Shown: piece by piece, positions 44,069-50,439 of the stretch
Layout of the letters: every line of letters begins with the position of its first letter
How positions within the stretch are numbered: position 1 is the first letter of the stretch
From: an uncultured Pelagibacteraceae bacterium
GTDB taxonomy: Bacteria; Pseudomonadota; Alphaproteobacteria; Pelagibacterales; Pelagibacteraceae
Assembly (NCBI GenBank): GCA_902591045.1
Contig: CACIZC010000009.1
Coordinates: 1-50,439, forward strand
Reading direction: 5' to 3'
Length of the DNA stretch: 50,439 nt
Program-made: the position numbers and the translations under genes
The notes under the pieces: model-generated
What the model saw: the letters and a program-made list of their open reading frames with translations, nothing else
Told to the model about the DNA's origin: nothing
Database searches by the model: none

Positions 44069-44667
44069 TCGACTTTCAGCTTTTCTCTGCGCTTGTTACT
44101 TATTATTTTATAATGTTTGCAACTCCAGGACCCAATAATGCTATGCTTACTGCTTCTGGATTAAAATTTGGTTTTGTTAGAACCCTGCCACATATAATTG
44201 GTATTCCTCTTGGTCACATTTTGCAAATAGGACTGGTTTGTTATGGGTTAGGTAATTTATTTTTAATTGTACCACAATTACAATTTTACATGAAGATCAT
44301 GTGTTTTATTTATTTGTTATACCTTGGTTGGAAAATAATTGGTTCTTTTAGCTTAGTTGAAAAAGATACTGGTGGAAGACCGTTAAAATTTTATGAAGCA
44401 TCACTATTTCAATTCATTAATCCAAAGGCGTGGACAGTAGCCATTACTGTTGCATCTGGATTTTTTCCTACAGAAGAAAATTTTCTAATCGCAACTATGT
44501 TTATAACTATTACAGCTGCGGTAGTTTGTTTTCCTTCAATATGTATTTGGGTTATCTTTGGAAATAGCTTAAGAATCTTTATTAAAAACGCCAAAACTAA
44601 AAAAATTACTGAGTATATTTTGGCAGTTTTATTGGTTTTAACTGCAATAGCCGTTTTACTAAAATAG
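44065..44667 (+). CDS. LysE/RhtB family amino-acid exporter
   Basis: A 200-residue inner-membrane protein with about six hydrophobic helices. FATPGPNNAMLTASGLKFG (near 18-36) is the family motif of RhtB-type exporters, followed by GIPLGHILQIG; FQFINPKAWTVAITVASGF (near 115-133) is the second conserved region. Members export amino acids or related metabolites. It is translationally coupled to gph by a 4-bp overlap and followed by prpB after 38 bp. The exported compound is unknown. Confidence 0.9.
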   Translation: MIDFQLFSALVTYYFIMFATPGPNNAMLTASGLKFGFVRTLPHIIGIPLGHILQIGLVCYGLGNLFLIVPQLQFYMKIMCFIYLLYLGWKIIGSFSLVEKDTGGRPLKFYEASLFQFINPKAWTVAITVASGFFPTEENFLIATMFITITAAVVCFPSICIWVIFGNSLRIFIKNAKTKKITEYILAVLLVLTAIAVLLK

Positions 44668-44705
44668 TCTTTGATTTTATATTTCTGTTTTAATATAAAA
44701 ACTTG

Positions 44706-45602
44706 ATGCATTTTACAAAGAAAGATGCTGGGGAAAAAAGAAAAGACTTTATAAACGATCTTAAAGGAAAAAAATTGCTTAGATTTCCTGGTGCCTATAA
44801 TCCATTATGTGCAAAATTGATCGCTGAAATAGGTTTTGATGGTGTTTATATTTCTGGTGGTGTTATGTCGAATGATTTAGGAATTCCAGATATAGGTTTA
44901 ACCACGCTAAAACATGTTAGTTATAGAGCAAATCAAATTGCAAAAGTAACTGATCTGCCTTCAATAGTTGATGCTGATACTGGTTTCTCTGACTGCAAAA
45001 AAACAATAGAAACTTTTGAAAGTATGGGTTTGGCTGCCTGTCATATAGAGGACCAAGTAGCTGAAAAAAGATGTGGGCACTTAGAAAACAAAGAACTAAT
45101 TTCAACAAACGAAATGGTAAAAAAAATAAAAACTTCTGTTGCTTCAAGAAAAGATAAGAATTTTTTAATAATTGTTAGAACAGACGCTAATCTTGTAGAA
45201 GGACTTGAAAAAACTATTGAAAGAATAAAAGCTTATGAAGATGCAGGAGCGGACATAATATTTCCAGAATCTATGAAAGATGAAAAAGAATTTGAGAATG
45301 TAAGAAAAAAATCAAAAGTTTACTTGCTAGCTAACATGACTGAATTTGGTAAATCAAAATTACTGTCTACAAAAGAGCTAAAAAACCTAGGATATAATAT
45401 TGTTATTTACCCAGTAACAACCCAGAGGTTAGCAATGAAGAATGTTGAAGATGGGCTAAAGATCATCTTTAAAGATGGACACCAAAATAATATTATAGAT
45501 AAAATGCAAACAAGAAAAAGGCTGTATGAACTAGTGGAGTATGAAAAATATAATACTCCTGACAAAAAAATTACTGATTTTAAAACTGATGGACATGAAT
45601 AG
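44706..45602 (+). CDS. prpB: Methylisocitrate lyase / PEP mutase family enzyme (PrpB-like)
   Basis: An isocitrate-lyase-superfamily enzyme of 298 residues from the ATG at 44706; a TTG one codon before is also open. LRFPGAYNPLCAKLIAEIGF, then GVYISGGVMSNDLGIPD (near 47-62), SIVDADTGF (near 86-94, metal Asp residues), and HIEDQVAEKRCGHLENK (near 113-129) with catalytic C123 make a good match to PrpB, which splits methylisocitrate into succinate and pyruvate. The neighbour prpC, 3 bp downstream, supports this. Propionyl-CoA from DMSP, odd-chain acids or branched amino acids would be the carbon source. Confidence 0.9.
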   Translation: MHFTKKDAGEKRKDFINDLKGKKLLRFPGAYNPLCAKLIAEIGFDGVYISGGVMSNDLGIPDIGLTTLKHVSYRANQIAKVTDLPSIVDADTGFSDCKKTIETFESMGLAACHIEDQVAEKRCGHLENKELISTNEMVKKIKTSVASRKDKNFLIIVRTDANLVEGLEKTIERIKAYEDAGADIIFPESMKDEKEFENVRKKSKVYLLANMTEFGKSKLLSTKELKNLGYNIVIYPVTTQRLAMKNVEDGLKIIFKDGHQNNIIDKMQTRKRLYELVEYEKYNTPDKKITDFKTDGHE

Positions 45603-45605
45603 TTT

Positions 45606-46730
45606 ATGAGTGATGATATTAAAAAAGGATTGTTGGGTATAGTAGTTGATGAAACAACAATATCTCAAGTAATGCCCGATATAAACTCTCTTACATACAG
45701 GGGGTATGCGGTACAAGATTTGTGTGAGAAATGTAGTTTTGAGGAAGTTGCTTACCTTATATTAAATAAAGAACTGCCTAATAAATCTCATTTAAAAAAA
45801 TTTAAAAAAGATCTAGAAAAAAATAGAAATATTACAATAAATCTTAGAGAAATTGTAAAACACATGCCAAAAAAAGCACATCCAATGGATGTTGCTAGGA
45901 CAGTAGTTAGTGTTATGGGTCTTGAAGATAAAGATGCAAGAAATAATTCCCCCGCAGCCAATATGAGAAAAGCAATAAGAATATTTGCAAAAACACCAAC
46001 TGCTATAGCTGCATTCTTTAGAGCAAGAAGAGGTAAAAATGTAATACCGCCAAAAAAAGGTTTGGGTTTTTCTGAAAATTTTTTTTATATGTGTTTTGGA
46101 AAAATTCCTAAAAAAGAAATTGTTAAGGCTTTTGACGTATCTTTAATTCTTTATGCAGAACATAGCTTTAATGTTTCAACTTTCACAGCAAGAACAATTA
46201 CAAGTAGTTTGTCAGATATTCATAGTGCGATCACTGGTGCAATAGGAAGTTTAAAAGGTCCTTTGCATGGCGGCGCCAATGAAGAAGTTATGCATATGAT
46301 GAATAAAATTAAAAAACCCGAGAATGCCTTAAAATGGATTAATAAAGCTCTTGATAATAAAGATGTTGTAATGGGTTTTGGTCATAGAGTTTATAAAAAA
46401 GGTGACTCTAGAGTACCAACCATGGAAAATTACTTCAAAAAAGTTTCTAAAATTCAAAAAGATAAAAAACTTTATAAAATTTATGATTTAGTTAAAAATG
46501 TGATGATTGAAAGAAAGAATATTCATCCAAATGTTGACTACCCTACTGGCCCAACTTACCATTTGATGGGATTTGATACTGACTTTTTTACTCCTATTTT
46601 TGTTTTATCTAGAATAACAGGTTGGTCTGCTCACATCATGGAGCAACATGCGGCTAATAAATTAATTAGACCGCTTTCCAAATATAGCGGTGAACAACAT
46701 CGTAAAGTGATGCTTCTCAATCAAAGATAG
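45606..46730 (+). CDS. prpC: 2-methylcitrate synthase (citrate synthase family)
   Basis: Condenses propionyl-CoA and oxaloacetate. The 374-residue protein is the short citrate-synthase form. DINSLTYRGYAVQDLCEKCSF at the start, the substrate-binding HSFNVSTFTARTITSS, GGANEEVMHMM with catalytic His nearby, VMGFGHRVYKKGDSR (near 257-271), and a late GWSAHIMEQHA region follow the family order. Ordinary citrate synthase in this clade is longer, and pairing with prpB three bases upstream favours the methylcitrate role. No prpD or acnD follows; the next gene, nrdB, is convergent. Confidence 0.9.
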   Translation: MSDDIKKGLLGIVVDETTISQVMPDINSLTYRGYAVQDLCEKCSFEEVAYLILNKELPNKSHLKKFKKDLEKNRNITINLREIVKHMPKKAHPMDVARTVVSVMGLEDKDARNNSPAANMRKAIRIFAKTPTAIAAFFRARRGKNVIPPKKGLGFSENFFYMCFGKIPKKEIVKAFDVSLILYAEHSFNVSTFTARTITSSLSDIHSAITGAIGSLKGPLHGGANEEVMHMMNKIKKPENALKWINKALDNKDVVMGFGHRVYKKGDSRVPTMENYFKKVSKIQKDKKLYKIYDLVKNVMIERKNIHPNVDYPTGPTYHLMGFDTDFFTPIFVLSRITGWSAHIMEQHAANKLIRPLSKYSGEQHRKVMLLNQR

Positions 46731-46734
46731 TTTT

Positions 46735-47739
46735 TTAAGAGAAAGCTTCTGCCCAAGAACCTTTTGTGGAAGCTTTAGAATATTCTGTAGCTCTTCCTTC
46801 AAAGAAGTTCATGTGTTCCACAGCGTTAAGCATCGTGTCGAGCCATGTAAGTGGGTTTTCTTTAACTTTGTAAATTGGGTTCAATCCCAATTGCTGCAAT
46901 CTTCTGTCGCCTATCCATCTGATATATTTTTTTACCTGGTCTGCTGTTAAACCTTCTAATGGTCCCATTTGAAATGCTAGATCAATAAATGCGTCTTCGT
47001 GGGAAACTATTTTTTCACATGCATCGTAAAGTTCTTTTTTTAATTTTTCATTCCAAATTTCAGGATTTTCTTTAATGAATACTCTAAAAAGTCTAATCAT
47101 AGAATTACAATGTAGTGTTTCGTCTCTTACAGACCAAGTAACAATCTGGCCCATACCTTTCATTTTGTTGTGTCTTGGAAAATTAAGAAGAATTGCAAAG
47201 CTTGCAAAAAGCTGGAGTCCTTCTGTGAAAGCACTGAACACAGCAACCGTTTTAGCAATATCTGTTTTTGATTTTATGTTGAATCCTTGCATGTAATCAT
47301 ACTTATCTTTCATTTCTTTGTATTTCATGAACGCTGAATATTCTGACTCTGGCATTCCAATTGTATCGAGCAAGTGAGAGTATGCTGCAATATGAACTGT
47401 CTCCATCGCTGCAAAGGCTGTCATCATCATTAAAACTTCTGTAGGTTTAAAAACAGTTGTATAATGTCTTAAATAACAATTATTAACCTCAACATCAGCC
47501 TGAGTAAAAAATCTAAAAATCTGAGTTAATAAATTTTTTTCTGCTGGAGATAAATTTTTTTGCCAATCTCTAACATCGTCCCCAAGAGGTACTTCTTCTG
47601 GCAACCAGTGTATTCTTTGTTGTGTTAACCATGCATCATAACACCAAGGATATCTAAAAGGTTTATAAACAGGATTCTCTACTAAAAGACCTCCTTCTTT
47701 TCTTGATTCTTGATCTTGTTTTAATTTTGTTACTGACAT
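46735..47739 (-). CDS. nrdB: Ribonucleotide reductase class I beta subunit
   Basis: A 334-residue ferritin-like radical subunit from the ATG at 47739; an ATG at 47748 would deepen the overlap with nrdA from 10 to 19 bp. Metal ligands appear in FFTQADVEVNNCY (E84), METVHIAAYSHLL (E113, H116) and, late, WSVRDETLHCNSM. Y120 keeps the spacing of the E. coli radical Tyr122 (E, +3 H, +7 Tyr), so a tyrosyl radical is expected. There is no ATP-cone. It is cotranscribed with nrdA. Confidence 0.95.
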   Translation of the reverse strand: MSVTKLKQDQESRKEGGLLVENPVYKPFRYPWCYDAWLTQQRIHWLPEEVPLGDDVRDWQKNLSPAEKNLLTQIFRFFTQADVEVNNCYLRHYTTVFKPTEVLMMMTAFAAMETVHIAAYSHLLDTIGMPESEYSAFMKYKEMKDKYDYMQGFNIKSKTDIAKTVAVFSAFTEGLQLFASFAILLNFPRHNKMKGMGQIVTWSVRDETLHCNSMIRLFRVFIKENPEIWNEKLKKELYDACEKIVSHEDAFIDLAFQMGPLEGLTADQVKKYIRWIGDRRLQQLGLNPIYKVKENPLTWLDTMLNAVEHMNFFEGRATEYSKASTKGSWAEAFS

Positions 47740-49679
47740 GACAAACATTCTTCGTAATTGTCTTCTTTTTTATTTCTTTCCTCTGTGCTTGAGTAAACAT
47801 TCTTTGTCACATCTGTTGATGAACCTGAATTAATATTTTCAGCCCTTTGAATTGATTTAGATCTACAGTAATAAAGGCTTTTCAGGCCTTTTTTCCATGC
47901 CTGAAAATGAATTTGATGAAGTTCTTTCTTGTGCACATCTGCTGGAACAAAAATATTTATTGATTGTGCTTGCGAAATGTTTGGTGTTCTGTCTGCTCCT
48001 AGCTCAATGATCCACTTTTGATTAATTTCAAAAGCTGTTTTAAATACTTCTTTCTCCTCTTCGGTCAAAAAATCCAAGTGTGAAACTGAACCTTGATTTG
48101 TTGTAATAGTTGACCAAACTGTGTCTGTATTTTTTCCATGTTTTTCTAAAATTCTAGCAAGATATTTATTTTTTACATTGTATGAGCCTGATAAAGTTTT
48201 GTGAGTGTAGCTATTTGCTGCTATTGGTTCAATTCCAGGTGATGCACCTCCACAGATAATTGAAATGGAAGCTGTTGGAGCAATTGCTGTTTTGTTAGAG
48301 AATCTTTCTTTAATTCCAAATTCAGCAGCATCTGGGCAAGCTCCTCTTTCTTCGGCAAGATCTTTTGAAGCTTGATCAACTTTTTTTTGTATATTAGAAA
48401 ATATTTTTTTGTTCCAAACTTTACTCATTACAGAACCAAAAGAAATATTTTTTTTCTGAAAATAAGAGTGTAAACCCATAACACCAAGTCCAACGCTTCT
48501 TTCTCTTGTTGCTGAATATTTTGCGTTATCAAAACTATCAGGAGCTTTGTTTATAAAATCCGTAAGAACATTGTCTAAAAATCTCATAATATCTTCAACA
48601 AATAATTTATCATCTTTCCATTCATCATATTTTTCAATATTTAGCGAAGATAAACAGCATACTGCTGTTCTCTCTCTACCTTCTCTGTCTATACCAGTTG
48701 GAAGCGTAATCTCACTACAGAGATTTGAAGTTTTTACATTTAGTCCTGCTAATTTATGATGTTGTGGAATTTGACGATTAACTGTATCGATATAAATAAT
48801 GTAAGGTTCTCCTGTTTCAACTCTTGCTGTTAATAGTCTAATCCATAAATTTCTAGCCGAAAGAGTTCCTTGTACTGCGCCATCTTTGGGGCTTCTAAGT
48901 GCCCACTGATTATCTGTTTCGACAGCTCTCATAAAAGCATCTGAAACCAAAACACCATGATGCAAATTTAAAGACCTTCTATTGGTGTCTCCTCCTGTTG
49001 GTCTTCTCATTTCTATAAACTCCTCAATCTCTGGATGATCTATTGGAAGATAACAGGCAGCAGAACCTCTTCTCAAAGAACCTTGGCTTATGGCTAAAGT
49101 TAAAGAGTCCATAACTTTTATAAAAGGTATAATTCCTGAAGTCTTTCCAACTTTTCCTATTTTTTCACCTATCGATCTTAAATTTCCCCAGTAACTTCCT
49201 ATACCTCCTCCTCTAGCTGCTAACCAAACATTTTCACTCCATAAACCTAAAATTCCTTCCAGACTATCGCCTGCTTCGTTTAGAAAACATGAGATTGGCA
49301 GGCCTCTTTCAGTTCCTCCATTAGATAGAACCGGTGTTGCTGGCATAAACCAAAGATTACTTATGTAATTATAAATTCTTTGAGCGTGAAGATTATTGTC
49401 AGCATATGTACTCGCAACTCTTGCAAACAAATCTTGGTATGACTCATTCTGACCTAAATATCTGTCGCTTAAAGTTGCTTTACCAAAATCAGTTAGGTTG
49501 TTGTCTTTAGATCTATCAATTTTTATGGTTATACCTTTGTCATTTTGGAATAATTCGGTTTGTTGGTTTAAAGAGAACAGATCCGGTTTTTTGTTATTTA
49601 AGCCTTTTAAATCGCTTCTTTTGATCTTATCTAAATTTGAGACAGCTTTTTCTATTGCCAAAGATACGTTTTTATTCAT
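47730..49679 (-). CDS. nrdA: Ribonucleotide reductase class I alpha subunit
   Basis: Reduces ribonucleoside diphosphates. The 649-residue catalytic subunit has the active-site Cys in GLPISCFLNEAGDSLEGI (near 120-137), then LAARGGGIGSYWGNLRS, the finger-loop region NLCSEI near 310, and the C-terminal redox pair in YEECLSCQ. E. coli NrdA has 761 residues with an ATP-cone; here the N-terminal stretch before the catalytic core (about 75 residues) is too short and shows no ATP-cone sequence. So overall activity control by dATP through that domain is unlikely. It overlaps nrdB by 10 bp. Confidence 0.95.
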   Translation of the reverse strand: MNKNVSLAIEKAVSNLDKIKRSDLKGLNNKKPDLFSLNQQTELFQNDKGITIKIDRSKDNNLTDFGKATLSDRYLGQNESYQDLFARVASTYADNNLHAQRIYNYISNLWFMPATPVLSNGGTERGLPISCFLNEAGDSLEGILGLWSENVWLAARGGGIGSYWGNLRSIGEKIGKVGKTSGIIPFIKVMDSLTLAISQGSLRRGSAACYLPIDHPEIEEFIEMRRPTGGDTNRRSLNLHHGVLVSDAFMRAVETDNQWALRSPKDGAVQGTLSARNLWIRLLTARVETGEPYIIYIDTVNRQIPQHHKLAGLNVKTSNLCSEITLPTGIDREGRERTAVCCLSSLNIEKYDEWKDDKLFVEDIMRFLDNVLTDFINKAPDSFDNAKYSATRERSVGLGVMGLHSYFQKKNISFGSVMSKVWNKKIFSNIQKKVDQASKDLAEERGACPDAAEFGIKERFSNKTAIAPTASISIICGGASPGIEPIAANSYTHKTLSGSYNVKNKYLARILEKHGKNTDTVWSTITTNQGSVSHLDFLTEEEKEVFKTAFEINQKWIIELGADRTPNISQAQSINIFVPADVHKKELHQIHFQAWKKGLKSLYYCRSKSIQRAENINSGSSTDVTKNVYSSTEERNKKEDNYEECLSCQ

Positions 49680-49713
49680 AATTCCCTTATTTTACCTGAC
49701 TTTTAGAGCAAAA

Positions 49714-49760
49714 CAACTATATGTTGTGTTGCAAGTATATTAATATACTAAATAACATGT
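49714..49760. promoter_or_regulatory. Possible tandem NrdR boxes upstream of nrdA
   Basis: The 16-mer at 49714-49729 (CAACTATATGTTGTGT) matches 13 of 16 positions of the known NrdR consensus acaCwAtATaTwGtgt. A weaker 11/16 match lies at 49745-49760, exactly 31 bp (three helical turns) on, the usual spacing. A perfect 16-bp palindrome, AGTATATTAATATACT, sits between at 49734-49749 and could be part of the same site or another operator. All are in the 196-bp gap between nrdA (leftward) and the phosphohexomutase gene (rightward). Confidence 0.5.
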
Positions 49761-49875
49761 ATTTCAAGAGAACATTACATGAACATAAATATTTTTTCAA
49801 GTTTAAAATTAATAATGACGTAGTTTTGTCATACTACAATCTGATAAATCATTTAAAAACAAAGCAATAAAGATC

Positions 49876-50439
49876 ATGAAAATCAAACAAAACGGTTTCA
49901 GAGAATATGATGCTAGATGGTTGTACCCTAATGATGTTGATTTGGAGGGAATCGAAGAATTAGGAAAAGGTTTTGGCACACAGGTAATAAATAAAACAAA
50001 AAAAAAGAATCCAAAAATTATTGTTGGTCACGATTACAGGTCTTATAGCGAAGAAGTAAAGGCTGCTTTAAAAAAAGGCTTAATTTCCACCGGGTGTAAT
50101 ATTGAAGATATAGGTTTGTCGCTAACACCTACAGTCTATTTTGCACAATTTAAATTAAATTCTGATGCAATTGCAATGGTAACGGCTAGTCATAATGAAA
50201 ATGGTTGGACTGGTGTTAAAATGGGAATTGAAAAAGGTTTGACTCATGCTCCCGAAGAAATGAACGAACTAAAAGAAATAACTTTAAATAGAAAATTTCT
50301 TAACGGTAAAGGAAGTAACAAGGATATAAAAGATTTTCAAAAAATTTACATTAAAGATCTAATTAAAAAAAATAAATTGGATAAGAAAATAAAAGTTATA
50401 GTAGCTTGTGGTAATGGAACAGCAGGTGTATTCGCTCCA
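49876..50439 (+). CDS. Phosphomannomutase/phosphoglucomutase, partial
   Basis: The first 188 codons of an alpha-D-phosphohexomutase that continues past the right edge. FREYDARWLYPNDVD is the start of domain 1, IIVGHDYRSYSEE (near 48-60) is the substrate-entry region, and the phosphoserine loop is VTASHNENGWTGVKMG with S105. The family interconverts sugar 1- and 6-phosphates; an enzyme of AlgC type could feed GDP-mannose or handle the glucose-1-phosphate made by a glucoside phosphorylase. The domain 3 sugar-specificity loop is not in the window. Confidence 0.88.
   Translation, partial: MKIKQNGFREYDARWLYPNDVDLEGIEELGKGFGTQVINKTKKKNPKIIVGHDYRSYSEEVKAALKKGLISTGCNIEDIGLSLTPTVYFAQFKLNSDAIAMVTASHNENGWTGVKMGIEKGLTHAPEEMNELKEITLNRKFLNGKGSNKDIKDFQKIYIKDLIKKNKLDKKIKVIVACGNGTAGVFAP

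Noticed and set aside
44409-44711. A 100-codon leftward open frame opposite the LysE exporter gene
   Set aside because: Its hydrophobic look merely mirrors a membrane-protein gene on the other strand; no family motif.
1-50439. CRISPR array, rRNA genes or insertion sequences
   Set aside because: No set of regularly spaced repeats, rRNA-like stretch or transposase motif was seen in reading both strands; the only long exact repeat noticed is the tRNA-Leu half.

Overview
The window is very AT-rich, tightly packed DNA with almost no intergenic space, many 1-20 bp gene overlaps and short proteins rich in Lys, Asn and Ile. The gene set points to a marine SAR11 / Pelagibacterales alphaproteobacterium: tripartite TRAP transporter, citramalate synthase, class II DAHP synthase, BolA-Grx4 pair, PurS/PurQ/small PurL. 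This assignment is inferred from gene content and style, not from a database search.

Layout. (1) 1-4841: envelope genes (partial FAD oxidoreductase, two multi-pass GT-C-like proteins, a small membrane protein, a methyltransferase). (2) 4848-5708: NAD kinase and tRNA-Leu(UAA). (3) 5667-12611: a compact module bounded by two exact 43-bp direct copies of the 5' half of that tRNA. It holds a carbohydrate ABC transporter (two permeases, binding protein, ATPase) and a GH13 subfamily 18-like glucoside phosphorylase, with no integrase. The distal copy is a tRNA fragment that still has a good sigma70-like promoter. (4) 12694-19719: a catabolic block with a BKACE enzyme, flavin aromatic hydroxylase, extradiol dioxygenase, FAH-family hydrolase and a complete TRAP transporter, suggesting uptake and meta-cleavage of an aromatic acid. 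(5) 19716-24508: small membrane protein, sulfatase, two glycosyltransferases, a gamma-glutamylcyclotransferase-like protein and a CinA-type domain protein. (6) 24529-33503: sfsA, map and purine genes purB, purC, purS, purQ and purL, with a GDP-fucose-synthase-like gene and an FkbM-like methyltransferase inserted before purL; then bolA and grxD. (7) 33516-43333, all leftward: rpsD, trmJ, cimA, pirin, cysS, nadE, class II aroG, glmS and a GlmU acetyltransferase-only protein. (8) 43406-50439: gph, a LysE exporter, prpB and prpC, then nrdA/nrdB with possible NrdR boxes, and a partial phosphohexomutase.

The most notable system is the tRNA-Leu-bounded module. Its ends match an integration event that split the tRNA in or near the anticodon arm, rebuilt a full tRNA from an element-borne 5' half, and left the original 5' half and promoter 6.9 kb away. 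The cargo looks suited to importing and phosphorolysing a small alpha-glucoside, possibly a picocyanobacterial compatible solute such as glucosylglycerate, glucosylglycerol or sucrose. The substrate and mobility are inferences.
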